Below, piece by piece: positions 16,225-26,534 of a stretch of DNA of 64,000 bases. How positions within the stretch are numbered: position 1 is the first letter of the stretch; each line of letters opens with the position of its first letter. The notes below the pieces were generated by a model. That model saw nothing but the letters and a program-made list of their open reading frames with translations, ran no database searches and was not told the DNA's origin. The translations under genes were made by a program, and so were the position numbers. This DNA is from Roseisolibacter agri (lineage in GTDB: Bacteria > Gemmatimonadota > Gemmatimonadetes > Gemmatimonadales > Gemmatimonadaceae): the NCBI RefSeq assembly GCF_030159095.1, contig NZ_BRXS01000004.1, positions 553,673 to 617,672 of the forward strand, written 5' to 3'.

Positions 16225-17832
16225 ATGGCCCGGCCCGCTGGCGTCACCGTCCGTCCGTCGTCCATCCCACCCGCCGCCGACTCCGTGGCGCGCGTGCTCA
16301 CCGACGACGCGCTCGCCTTCGTGGCGGAGCTGGAGCGCCGCTTCGGCGAGCGCCGACGCGCGCTGCTCGCCGCGCGCGCGGAGCGCCAGCAGCGCCTCGA
16401 CGCGGGCGAGCGCCCGACGTTCCCCGAGGAGACGCGCGCGATCCGCGAGGGCGACTGGCAGGTCGCGCCGACGCCGCCCGACCTGCAGCGCCGCCGCGTC
16501 GAGATCACCGGCCCGACCGACCGCAAGATGATGATCAACGCGCTGAACTCCGGCGCGGACTGCTTCATGGCGGATCTCGAGGACGCGACCAGCCCGACGT
16601 GGGCGAACGTCGTCGACGGCCAGGCGAACCTCATGGATGCGGTGCGTCGCACGCTCGCGCTCGAGGGGGAAGGGAAGTCGTATCGACTGAACCCGACCAT
16701 CGCGACGCTGATCGTCCGGCCGCGCGGCTGGCACCTCGACGAGGCGCACGTGGAGGTCGACGGGCGCGCGATGTCCGGCTCGCTGTTCGACTTCGGGCTC
16801 TACTTCTTCCACAACGCGCGCGAGACGCTGGACCGGGGCACGGGGCCGTACCTCTACCTCCCCAAGCTCGAGTCGCGGCACGAGGCGCAGCTGTGGGACG
16901 ACGTCTTCACGTTCGCCGAGGAGCGCGTCGGCGTGCCGCACGGCAGCGTGCGCGTGACGGTGCTCATCGAGACGGTGCTCGCGGCGTTCGAGATGGAGGA
17001 GATCCTCCACGCGCTGCGCGACCACGCGGCGGGGCTCAACGCCGGCCGGTGGGACTACATCTTCTCGATCATCAAGAAGTTCAGCGGACGCGGCGACATG
17101 CTGCTCCCCGACCGCGCGCAGGTCACGATGACCACGCCGTTCATGCGCGCGTACACCGAGCGGCTGGTGCAGGTCTGCCATCGCCGCGGCGCGCACGCGA
17201 TGGGCGGGATGGCGGCCTTCGTCCCCAACCGCCGCGACGCCGCCGTCACCGAGGCCGCGGTCGCGAAGGTGCGCGACGACAAGCTGCGCGAGGCGGGCGA
17301 CGGCTTCGACGGCACGTGGGTCGCGCACCCCGACCTCGTGCCGATCGCGATGGACGTCTTCACGGCGAAGCTCGGCGACCGTCCGAACCAGCGCGAGCGC
17401 CGGCGCGACGACGTGCACGTGCAGGCGGAGCAGCTGCTGCGGCTCGACGTGCCCGGCGGACAGGTGACGCGGCAGGGCGTGCGCACCAACGTCGACGTCG
17501 CGCTGCAGTATCTGGACGCGTGGCTGCGCGGCGCGGGCGCGGTCGCGATCCACAACCTCATGGAGGACGCCGCGACGGCCGAGATCTCGCGCGCGCAGCT
17601 GTGGCAGTGGATCCGACACGCGGCACCCCTGGCTGAAGGGGGCACCGTCACGCGCGCGCTGTACGAGGAGACGCGCGCCGCGGAGCTGGCCGCGCTCGAG
17701 GCCGCGCGCGGCGGCGCGCCCTCGCGGCTGCGCGACGCCGCGCGCCTGCTGGACGAGCTGGTGCTCGGCGAGCGCTTCGTCGAGTTCCTCACCATCCCGG
17801 CGTATCCCATGCTCGAGGAGGCGGACCGATGA
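16225..17832 (+). CDS. aceB: Malate synthase A
   Basis: A 535-residue enzyme joining glyoxylate and acetyl-CoA to malate in the glyoxylate shunt. Length and order match the short malate synthase A isoform. Visible family blocks include [20 protein letters not shown], the Mg/glyoxylate region [29 protein letters not shown] (catalytic Glu), [13 protein letters not shown], the [12 protein letters not shown] loop and the catalytic-base region [21 protein letters not shown]. The ATG follows a GAGAGAGAG ribosome binding site. The upstream in-frame region (from 15418) is Arg-rich shadow sequence. Its TGA overlaps the ATG of aceA. Confidence 0.95.
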   Translation: MARPAGVTVRPSSIPPAADSVARVLTDDALAFVAELERRFGERRRALLAARAERQQRLDAGERPTFPEETRAIREGDWQVAPTPPDLQRRRVEITGPTDRKMMINALNSGADCFMADLEDATSPTWANVVDGQANLMDAVRRTLALEGEGKSYRLNPTIATLIVRPRGWHLDEAHVEVDGRAMSGSLFDFGLYFFHNARETLDRGTGPYLYLPKLESRHEAQLWDDVFTFAEERVGVPHGSVRVTVLIETVLAAFEMEEILHALRDHAAGLNAGRWDYIFSIIKKFSGRGDMLLPDRAQVTMTTPFMRAYTERLVQVCHRRGAHAMGGMAAFVPNRRDAAVTEAAVAKVRDDKLREAGDGFDGTWVAHPDLVPIAMDVFTAKLGDRPNQRERRRDDVHVQAEQLLRLDVPGGQVTRQGVRTNVDVALQYLDAWLRGAGAVAIHNLMEDAATAEISRAQLWQWIRHAAPLAEGGTVTRALYEETRAAELAALEAARGGAPSRLRDAARLLDELVLGERFVEFLTIPAYPMLEEADR

Positions 17833-19307
17833 GCGAGCGCGAGGTGGAGCGGACGACCGTGGCGGAGCCGCGGACCGGTGGCACGACGGGCGCGCCGGGG
17901 TTCGCGGCGCAGGTGCGGGCGCTGGAGCAGGAGTGGCGCGCGGCGGGCGACGACCTGCGACGCGACTACTCCGCGGCCGACGTCGTGCGGCTGCGCGGCG
18001 CGGTGCGCGTGGAGCACACGCTGGCGCGCCGCGGTGCGGAGCGGCTGCGCGCGCTGCTGCGCGAGCGGCCGTACGTGCACACGTTCGGCGCCCTCACGGG
18101 CGCGCAGGCGGTGCAGATGGTGCGCGCGGGGCTGGAGGCGATCTACCTCAGCGGGTGGCAGGTCGCGGCCGACGCGAACCTCGCGGGGCAGACGTATCCG
18201 GACCAGAGCATCTATCCGGTCAACAGCGTGCCCGCGCTGGTGCGGCGGCTGAACAACGCGCTGCTGCGCGCCGACCAGATCGAGTGGAGCGAGCGAGCGT
18301 CTGACGGCGCGGAACCCGAGCGCGACTGGTTGGTTCCCATCGTCGCCGACGCGGAGGCGGGCTTCGGGGGGCCGATCCACGCTTACGAGCTGACGAAGGC
18401 GATGATCGAGGCCGGCGCCGCGGGCGTGCACTTCGAGGACCAGCTGGCGGCCGAGAAGAAGTGCGGGCACATGGGCGGCAAGGTGCTCGTGCCGACGCAG
18501 CAGCACGTGCGCACGCTGAGCGCCGCGCGCCTCGCCGCCGACGTCCTCGGCGTGCCGACGCTGGTGGTCGCGCGCACCGACGCGATGGGCGCGACGCTGA
18601 TCACGAGCGACATCGACGAGCGCGATCGGCCGTTCACGACCGGCGAGCGCACGGCCGAGGGGTACTACGTGACGCGGCCGTCGCTCGACGCGGCGATCGC
18701 GCGCGCGCTGGCGTACGCGCCGTACTCCGATCTCCTCTGGTGCGAGACGAGCACGCCCGACCTCGCGGAGGCGCGCCGCTTCGCGGAGGCCGTGCACGCG
18801 CGCTTCCCGAACAAGATGCTCGCGTACAACTGCTCGCCGAGCTTCAACTGGCGCCGCAACCTGGACGAGCGGACGATCGCGACCTTCCAGCGCGAGCTGG
18901 GCGCGATGGGCTACCGCTTCCAGTTCATCACGCTCGCGGGCTGGCACCTCATCAACCTCGAGACGTTCGAGCTGGCGCGCGCCTATCGCACGCAGGGGAT
19001 GCCCGCGTACGTCGAGGTGCAGGACCGCGAGTTCGCGCGCGAGGCCGACGGCTACACCGCGACCAAGCACCAGCGCGAGGCGGGCACGGGCTACTTCGAC
19101 CTCGTGCTGACGACGGCGACGGCGGGGCAGGCGTCCACCGGCGCGATGCACGGCTCGACGGAGGCCGAGCAGTTCCACGGCGGGCCGCACGCGGTGGGCG
19201 TGGACGGACCGCACGGCGTGGACGAGAAGGCGCACGGGGATCCGCTGCGCGGGCTGCTGGCCCGCACGCTGGAAGGCGGCCCGGGCGCGGCGCCGGCGGC
19301 GCCCTGA
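17829..19307 (+). CDS. aceA: Isocitrate lyase
   Basis: A 492-residue enzyme splitting isocitrate into succinate and glyoxylate. The catalytic signature is [13 protein letters not shown], with preceding HFEDQ and Mg-binding [10 protein letters not shown]; further family blocks are [30 protein letters not shown] and [12 protein letters not shown]. The ATG overlaps the malate synthase stop as ATGA (17829-17832), so translation is coupled and both shunt enzymes are made together. A terminator follows at once. Growth on acetate or fatty acids is a fair inference. Confidence 0.96.
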   Translation: MSEREVERTTVAEPRTGGTTGAPGFAAQVRALEQEWRAAGDDLRRDYSAADVVRLRGAVRVEHTLARRGAERLRALLRERPYVHTFGALTGAQAVQMVRAGLEAIYLSGWQVAADANLAGQTYPDQSIYPVNSVPALVRRLNNALLRADQIEWSERASDGAEPERDWLVPIVADAEAGFGGPIHAYELTKAMIEAGAAGVHFEDQLAAEKKCGHMGGKVLVPTQQHVRTLSAARLAADVLGVPTLVVARTDAMGATLITSDIDERDRPFTTGERTAEGYYVTRPSLDAAIARALAYAPYSDLLWCETSTPDLAEARRFAEAVHARFPNKMLAYNCSPSFNWRRNLDERTIATFQRELGAMGYRFQFITLAGWHLINLETFELARAYRTQGMPAYVEVQDREFAREADGYTATKHQREAGTGYFDLVLTTATAGQASTGAMHGSTEAEQFHGGPHAVGVDGPHGVDEKAHGDPLRGLLARTLEGGPGAAPAAP

Positions 19308-19326
19308 CCCCGTGGCCGGACGCACG

Positions 19327-19357
19327 AAGCCCCCGCGGCCGACGGCCGCGGGGGCTT
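19327..19357. terminator. Terminator after aceA
   Basis: A perfect 14-bp stem (AAGCCCCCGCGGCC at 19327-19340, complement at 19344-19357) closes a GAC loop and is followed by CTTCATT. It also lies after the convergent small membrane gene. Confidence 0.8.
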
Positions 19358-19385
19358 CTTCATTCCGAAAGCGGGCGAGGCGCGC

Positions 19386-19577
19386 TCAGCGCGCCGGGAT
19401 CGCGCCGCGGCGCTTCGCGGCCACGCGGTCCTGCAGCCACGTCAGCGGGATCAGGAACAGCGGGGTGAGGAAGAGCCCCAGCAGCGTGTTGATCCAGACG
19501 AGCGCCATGTAGTACGCCGTCATGCCGAACGCCGCCCAGAGCGTGCCGAGAACGTTGCTGGTTTCCAAGACGATCAC
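19386..19577 (-). CDS. Small membrane protein, 63 aa, unknown
   Basis: GTG at 19577 opens a 63-residue frame with two hydrophobic segments (VLGTLWAAFGMTAYYMALVW and TLLGLFLTPLFLIPLTWL) and a basic tail QDRVAAKRRGAIPAR. A TACAAT -10-like site (19605-19600) lies 22 nt upstream on the same strand. Codon position 3 is GC-rich as in neighbours. No family recognised; likely a real two-helix inner-membrane protein. Confidence 0.55.
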   Translation of the reverse strand: MIVLETSNVLGTLWAAFGMTAYYMALVWINTLLGLFLTPLFLIPLTWLQDRVAAKRRGAIPAR

Positions 19578-19636
19578 CGCGGTTCAGGTGGAGGCCGGAA
19601 TTGTAGCGGGCGCCGGCGTGGGACGGTAGCGCGCGG

Positions 19637-19642
19637 TAGCTT
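19637..19642 (+). promoter_or_regulatory. -10 element TAGCTT, leaderless start of tilS
   Basis: TAGCTT is followed by 5 nt and the ATG of tilS, so transcription would begin at or next to the start codon. The -35 region is not recognisable. Confidence 0.5.
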
Positions 19643-19647
19643 GCGGC

Positions 19648-21099
19648 ATGACGACGCCCGTCCCGGTCGAGCGCGACGCGGAGCGCGACGCGGACGCCCG
19701 GCGCAGCATCCGCGCCGTGCGGGCGCGCGTGCGCGCGGCGCTGGCGGACGGCGCGTCGAAACGCGTCGTGCTCGCCGTCTCCGGCGGTCGCGACTCGATG
19801 GTGCTGCTGGACGCGGCGTGCGCGGTCGCGCGCGAGCGGCTGGCCGGCGTGGCCGTGTTCGACCACGGGACGGGACCGCACGCGCGCGCCGCTGTCCGTC
19901 GGGTGCGGCGGGCCGCGGCGCGCCACGGGCTGCCGGTCGTCGTGGGGCGGGCCGCGCTCCCCGACGCGGGCGAGGCGGTGTGGCGCGAGGCGCGATGGCG
20001 CTTTCTCCGCCGCGCCGCGCGCCGGCTGGGCGCCGACGCCGTCGCCACCGCGCACACCCGCGACGACCAGGTCGAGACGGTCGCGATGCGCGTGCTGCGC
20101 GGCGCGGGCCCCAGGGGGCTCGCCGGGCTGCTCGCGACGCGTCAGGGAGTCGTGCGGCCGCTGCTCGCGGTGGGGGCCGCGCGGGTGGCCGCCTACGCGC
20201 ACGCGCGCGGCCTCCGCTGGGTCGAGGATCCGTCGAACGCCTCGCGGCGCTTCCTTCGGAATCGCCTGCGCCACGAGCTGCTTCCTGCGCTGGAGGCGGC
20301 GCGCCCCGGCACCCGGCGGCTGCTGCTCGCCCTCGGTCGCGAGGCCGCGGCGTGGCGCGCGGAGGCCGAGGCGCTGGCGGAATCCGTCGCCGTCACGCGT
20401 GCGGCCGACGGGGCGCTCCACGTTGCCCTGCCCCTGCTGGCGGGGTATGATGCCGAAGGACTCGCCGTCCTGTGGCCCGCGCTCGCGGCCCGGGGCGGGG
20501 TGCGGCTCGACCGGCGGGGAACCGCCCGGCTCGTGGCGTTTACAATTCGGGTGGCCGCGGAGGCCACCGCCGTCGGTGCCGGGATCCCGCTCGCGGGAGG
20601 CATCGAGGTGGTGGTTCGCCGCGGCCGGCGCGTTCCGGGCGGCCGCGAGGCGCAGCGGGAGCTGGTGCTGCGGCGTGCCGCAGCGTGGCGACCGACGGCG
20701 TCGCCGCCCGGGAACGAGCCGCTCGCCGACGGGTTGACGTTCGGCGGCTGGCGGTTCGGCGCATCGCAGGGCGAGGCAGCAGCAGTGGACCCCGCGTGGT
20801 CCGCGTGGCTGCCGGCGGACCGCCCGCTGGAGGTCCGCGCCTGGCGTCCCGGAGATCGCATCCGGGCGGCGGGGAAGCAGGGGGCACGTCGTGTGAAGCG
20901 GTTCCTCGCCGAGGCCGGGATTCCCGGTCGGGAGCGGCCGGGGTGGCCGGTGGTCGTCGCCGGGGGCGATGGCCAGGAGATCCTGTGGATTCCTGGGGTG
21001 TGCCGCAGCGACGCGGCGACGGACCGGCACGCGACGCCGGGTCAGCACTTCATCTGTGAACGCATCGATCGACGTCCGCGGCCAGAGCGCCGCGGCTGA
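19648..21099 (+). CDS. tilS: tRNA(Ile)-lysidine synthase
   Basis: A 483-residue enzyme that attaches lysine to C34 of the CAU-anticodon tRNA-Ile, switching its reading from AUG to AUA. The N-type ATP-pyrophosphatase loop is VLAVSGGRDSMVLLDAA near residues 40-56; HTRDDQVETVAMRVLRGAGP and WVEDPSNASRRFLRNRLRHE are the family signatures. A C-terminal substrate-binding domain with RAWRPGDRIRAAGKQGARRV is present, so this is the long, E. coli-like form. There is no Shine-Dalgarno; a TAGCTT -10 is 5 nt before the ATG. Its 3' end overlaps the start of hpt by 44 nt. Confidence 0.93.
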   Translation: MTTPVPVERDAERDADARRSIRAVRARVRAALADGASKRVVLAVSGGRDSMVLLDAACAVARERLAGVAVFDHGTGPHARAAVRRVRRAAARHGLPVVVGRAALPDAGEAVWREARWRFLRRAARRLGADAVATAHTRDDQVETVAMRVLRGAGPRGLAGLLATRQGVVRPLLAVGAARVAAYAHARGLRWVEDPSNASRRFLRNRLRHELLPALEAARPGTRRLLLALGREAAAWRAEAEALAESVAVTRAADGALHVALPLLAGYDAEGLAVLWPALAARGGVRLDRRGTARLVAFTIRVAAEATAVGAGIPLAGGIEVVVRRGRRVPGGREAQRELVLRRAAAWRPTASPPGNEPLADGLTFGGWRFGASQGEAAAVDPAWSAWLPADRPLEVRAWRPGDRIRAAGKQGARRVKRFLAEAGIPGRERPGWPVVVAGGDGQEILWIPGVCRSDAATDRHATPGQHFICERIDRRPRPERRG

Positions 21100-21631
21100 C
21101 CCGCGCCTGGCGGGCCGCGCCCTCAAGCGGGTCGCGTTCTCCGAGGCGCAGATCGCCGCGCGCGTCGCGGAGCTCGGGCGCGAGATCACGGCCTTCTATC
21201 CGGACGACGACCTGCTCGTGCTCGGCCTGCTCAAGGGGAGCTTCATCTTCCTGAGCGACCTGGTGCGGCAGATCGCGCGGCCGCTGCACGTGGACTTCCT
21301 CGTCGCCTCCAGCTACGGCGACGCGACTGTCTCCAGCGGCACGGTCCGGCTCCTCTACGATCCGGAAACGGAGCTGGAGGGCAAGCACATTCTCCTGGTG
21401 GAGGACATCGTCGACTCCGGCCGCACCCTGCAGAAGCTCGTCGAGCTGCTCGGGGACCGGCGGCCGAAGTCGCTCGAGATCTGCGCCCTCCTGCACAAGC
21501 ACATCGCGACCCACCTGGACCACCCCGTGCGTTTCGTCGGCTTCGACGCGCCCGAAGAGTTCCTCGTGGGGTACGGACTGGATCACGCCGAGCACTTCCG
21601 GCACGTCCCGTACGTCGCGAGCCTGCAGTAA
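21056..21631 (+). CDS. hpt: Hypoxanthine phosphoribosyltransferase
   Basis: A 191-residue purine salvage enzyme making IMP or GMP from hypoxanthine or guanine and PRPP. The PRPP motif is ILLVEDIVDSGRTLQ; LGLLKGSFIFLSDLVRQI and VDFLVASSYG match the family, and the C-terminal FVGFDAPEEFLVGYGLDHAE is typical of bacterial HGPRT. GTG 21056 was chosen because it precedes the first conserved helix; it overlaps tilS by 44 nt. A tilS-hpt-ftsH order is widespread in bacteria. Confidence 0.92.
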   Translation: MNASIDVRGQSAAADPRLAGRALKRVAFSEAQIAARVAELGREITAFYPDDDLLVLGLLKGSFIFLSDLVRQIARPLHVDFLVASSYGDATVSSGTVRLLYDPETELEGKHILLVEDIVDSGRTLQKLVELLGDRRPKSLEICALLHKHIATHLDHPVRFVGFDAPEEFLVGYGLDHAEHFRHVPYVASLQ

Positions 21632-21706
21632 GCGGCAGTCGCCCGCGACACGCCGCGCCCATCGGCAGTAACGCGCTCACGCGCCGACACAGGTAGAGAG
21701 AGGTTC

Positions 21707-23698
<1,992 letters not shown>

Positions 23699-23723
23699 GG
23701 GTCGTCTCCATCGCTCCACGTCG

Positions 23724-23792
23724 CTCAGCGCTCGGCGCTCGGCGCTCACTTCGTCCCGCGGGGACGGTGAGCGCCGAGCGCCGAGCGCTGAG
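23724..23792. repeat. Perfect inverted repeat built of GAGCGCC heptamers
   Basis: Two 26-nt arms (23724-23749 and 23767-23792) are exact reverse complements. Between them CGTCCC and GGGACG extend the stem around a GCG loop, with only TT unpaired, so the RNA would form a stem of about 32 bp. Each arm is a tandem of GAGCGCC-type heptamers. It lies between ftsH and folP and may act as terminator or REP-like element. Confidence 0.8.
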
Positions 23793-23815
23793 TGCATAGG
23801 GAGGTCGGTCGTTCC

Positions 23816-24664
23816 ATGCACTGGCTCCTCCGCGACCGCCGCGTGCTGCTCCGGCGCCCCTTCGTCCTCGGGATCGTCAACGTGACGCCCGACAGCTTCA
23901 GCGACGGGGGCCTGTACTTCGGCGTGCACGCGGCGGCCGACCACGCGGAGCGGCTGCTGGACGAGGGCGCGGACGGCGTGGACCTGGGCGGCGAGTCCAC
24001 GCGCCCCAACAACCCCGGTCCCGTCCCCGAGGCCGAGGAGATCGCGCGCGTCGCGCCCGTGGTGCGCGAGGTCCGGCGCCGTCGGCCCGACGCGATCGTC
24101 AGCGTCGACACGGTGAAGGGCGCGGTCGCGCGCGCCGCGCTGGACGAGGGCGCGGACGCGATCAACGACGTCTCGGGGCTGCGCCTGGATGCGGACGTCG
24201 GCGCCGCGTGCGCGGCCGTGGGCGCGGGGCTGATCCTCATGCACTCCCGTGGCGCGGTCGCCGACATGGCCACCTTCACGCACGCCGAGTACGGCGACGA
24301 CGTGGTGGGCGAGGTCGTGGAGGAGCTGGAGGGGGCGCTCACCCGCGCCGCGGACTCCGGCGTGCCGGCCGAGTGCATCGTGCTCGATCCGGGCGTGGGC
24401 TTCGCCAAGCGCAGCGAGCACTCGATCGAGGTGCTGCGCGAGCTGCGGCGCCTCGCGGCGCTGGGACGCCCGCTCCTGGTGGGCGCGTCGCGCAAGCGGT
24501 TCGTGGGGGAGCTGAGCGACGTCGCCGATCCGGCGGGCCGCGTGCACGGCTCGGTGGGCGCGCACGTGGCCGCGCTGGCGGGCGGCGCGCGGCTGTTCCG
24601 CGTGCACGACGTGCGCGCGCACCGCGAGGCGCTCGACGTGGCGTGGGCCGTGCTGCGCGGCTAG
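23816..24664 (+). CDS. folP: Dihydropteroate synthase
   Basis: A 282-residue folate enzyme joining p-aminobenzoate to dihydropterin pyrophosphate; target of sulfonamides. Family motifs: VLGIVNVTPDSFSDGG, the pterin region DLGGESTRPN, SVDTVKGAVARAAL, INDVSG, LDPGVGFAKRSEHS and LLVGASRKRFVG with VHGSVGAHVAA near the end. ATG 23816 starts 9 residues before the first strand; an in-frame start at 23792 lies in the inverted repeat and was not used. Its TAG stop is part of the -10 hexamer of the next gene. Confidence 0.95.
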   Translation: MHWLLRDRRVLLRRPFVLGIVNVTPDSFSDGGLYFGVHAAADHAERLLDEGADGVDLGGESTRPNNPGPVPEAEEIARVAPVVREVRRRRPDAIVSVDTVKGAVARAALDEGADAINDVSGLRLDADVGAACAAVGAGLILMHSRGAVADMATFTHAEYGDDVVGEVVEELEGALTRAADSGVPAECIVLDPGVGFAKRSEHSIEVLRELRRLAALGRPLLVGASRKRFVGELSDVADPAGRVHGSVGAHVAALAGGARLFRVHDVRAHREALDVAWAVLRG

Positions 24665-24667
24665 CTT
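24662..24667 (+). promoter_or_regulatory. -10 element TAGCTT for cdaA, overlapping the folP stop
   Basis: The TAG stop codon of folP forms the first half of TAGCTT; 6 nt separate it from the ATG of cdaA. This fits a leaderless internal start within the folP-cdaA unit. Confidence 0.4.
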
Positions 24668-24673
24668 CGCCGC

Positions 24674-25468
24674 ATGGCGCTCCCGGCGACGTGGCACGCG
24701 GTGAACGTGGGCTGGCGCGACCTCCTCGAGGTCGCGCTCGTCGCGTTCGTCCTGTACCACGGGCTGCGCCGGCTGCGCGGCGCGCGTGCGCTGGCGATCG
24801 GCGCGGGGCTCGTGGCGGTGACGGCCGGATACACCGCGGCGCTGGCGCTGCAGCTGCCGCTGGTTGCCTGGACGATGGAGCTGCTGCTGAAGTGGGGGCT
24901 CGTGCTGGTGCTGGTGATCTTCCAGCCCGAGCTGCGCGCCGCGCTCGCCCACCTGGGCCAGCCGAAGACGGCGCGGCAGACGCGGTCGCTGGAGGAGGGC
25001 GAGGTCGTCGAGGCGGTGACCGACGCCGTCGAGCGCCTGAGCCGGTCGAGCACGGGCGCCATCATCGCCATCGAGCGCGACGTGTCGCTCAACGACTACG
25101 TGGACTCCGGGCGCGAGCTGCACGCCAAGGTCTCGGGCGACCTGCTGGCGACGATCTTCACGCCGTACACGCCGCTGCACGACGGCGCGGTGGTGGTGCG
25201 CGGCGACTCGATCGTCGGCGCGGGGTGCATCCTCCCGCTCTCGCAGACCCGCGTCGAGGACCGCTCGCTCGGCACGCGGCACCGCGCGGCGCTCGGGCTG
25301 AGCGAGGAGACGGACGCGCTGCTGGTGGTGGTGAGCGAGGAGAGCGGCGCGATCTCGTTCGCGACCAACGGCACGCTGCGGCGCGGGCTCACGCCCATGC
25401 AGCTGCGCGAGCTGCTGCTCGGCCGCACGCCGCGGCTGACGATGGAGCAGGCGGTGGTCACCGCGTGA
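24674..25468 (+). CDS. cdaA: Diadenylate cyclase CdaA
   Basis: A 264-residue membrane enzyme making cyclic di-AMP from two ATP. Three N-terminal transmembrane helices (LLEVALVAFVLYHGL, ALAIGAGLVAVTAGYTAAL, WGLVLVLVIF) precede the DAC domain, whose catalytic motifs are visible as LHDGAVVV (DGA) and GTRHRAALG (RHR); FQPELRAALAHLG bridges the two parts. Cyclic di-AMP regulates turgor, potassium transport and wall homeostasis in many bacteria. No CdaR follows; the next gene is convergent and overlaps by 11 bp. Confidence 0.93.
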   Translation: MALPATWHAVNVGWRDLLEVALVAFVLYHGLRRLRGARALAIGAGLVAVTAGYTAALALQLPLVAWTMELLLKWGLVLVLVIFQPELRAALAHLGQPKTARQTRSLEEGEVVEAVTDAVERLSRSSTGAIIAIERDVSLNDYVDSGRELHAKVSGDLLATIFTPYTPLHDGAVVVRGDSIVGAGCILPLSQTRVEDRSLGTRHRAALGLSEETDALLVVVSEESGAISFATNGTLRRGLTPMQLRELLLGRTPRLTMEQAVVTA

Positions 25469-26534
25469 CGGTCGCGGGCCGCAGCGCCGCGACGACACGG
25501 CGCGCGGCATGGGCGCTCCACGTCGTGCCCGCGTGCGCGCCCGCGTTGGACAGCACGATCACCGTGAGTCCGTCCGGAAAGACGCGCACCATGCCGGTGT
25601 GGCCGTCGTCGCCGCTGCCCGAGTGCACCACCTCGGTCACGCGCCCGTTCCGGGTGAGGACGCGCACGCCGTAGCCATAGGAGACGTCGGCCGGCGGCTC
25701 GCGGCGCACGAAGACCTGCGGCGCGGCGAGGCTCGCGCGGCTCGCCGCGCCCAGCACCGGTCCGTCGCGCAGCACCGCCGTCCAGCGCAGCAGGTCGCGC
25801 GCGGTCGACGACATGCCGTTGGCGCCGCGATGGCCCCAGTCGGCCGGCCCGCCGCAGCGCGCGCGCCGAGCGTCGATGCCGGCGATGGGGGAGGGGGCAC
25901 CGGACCGATGGCGGCACCAGAAGCCCGTGCGCGACAGACCGGCCGGCACCAGCAGCTCGGCCTCGACGACGTCGGCCCAGCTGCGCCGCGTCGCCACCTC
26001 GACGATCGCCGCGAGCAGCTCGTAGTCGTCGTCCATGTAGCGATAGCCCGTGCCCGGCGCGAAGGCGAGCGGCTGGGCGAGGATCGCGGCCACCGCGCGG
26101 TCACGATCCTGGATGCCGCCGCCCGCGTACCGGCCGTCGATGCCGGAGGTGTGCGTCAGCAGCTGCCGCACGGTGATCGCGCGCTTGTCGGCCGGCGCCG
26201 TGGCGAGGAAGCGGCCGACGGTGTCCGCGAGCGAGAGCCGACCATGCTCGGCCAGCCGCAGCACCGCCGCCGCGGTGAAGCCCTTCGTCATCGACGCGAT
26301 CCAGAACGCGCTCCCCGTCGTCGGACGCGCGACGGCGCCGCCGCGCGCGGCGTAGGCGCGCTCCAGCCGCACCGTGGTGCCCGTCGCGACGAGCGCGACG
26401 CCGGAGAAGCCGCTGTCGGTGAGCGCACGCAGGGCGGCGTCGGCGGCGCGCAGGCGGGCGCGCGAGAGAGCCTGCTGTCCATCCGCGCGTCGCGTGAGGG
26501 CCAGCAGCGCGACGACGACGCAGACGCGTCTCAC
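25458..26534 (-). CDS. Serine hydrolase, class C beta-lactamase/DD-peptidase fold, exported
   Basis: A 358-residue penicillin-binding-protein-like esterase. A short signal (MRRVCVVVALLALTRRADG) is followed by the nucleophile motif ASMTKG (S-x-x-K, near residue 80), a YMDDDY in place of Y-x-N and HSGSGDDG as the third motif. Asp replaces the usual Asn of the second motif, a variant seen in esterase-like members. GTG 26534 overlaps the stop of the kinase gene (GTGA), so both are translated together. Its 3' end overlaps cdaA on the other strand by 11 bp. Substrate unknown: D-Ala peptide, ester or amide. Confidence 0.82.
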   Translation of the reverse strand: MRRVCVVVALLALTRRADGQQALSRARLRAADAALRALTDSGFSGVALVATGTTVRLERAYAARGGAVARPTTGSAFWIASMTKGFTAAAVLRLAEHGRLSLADTVGRFLATAPADKRAITVRQLLTHTSGIDGRYAGGGIQDRDRAVAAILAQPLAFAPGTGYRYMDDDYELLAAIVEVATRRSWADVVEAELLVPAGLSRTGFWCRHRSGAPSPIAGIDARRARCGGPADWGHRGANGMSSTARDLLRWTAVLRDGPVLGAASRASLAAPQVFVRREPPADVSYGYGVRVLTRNGRVTEVVHSGSGDDGHTGMVRVFPDGLTVIVLSNAGAHAGTTWSAHAARRVVAALRPATVTR

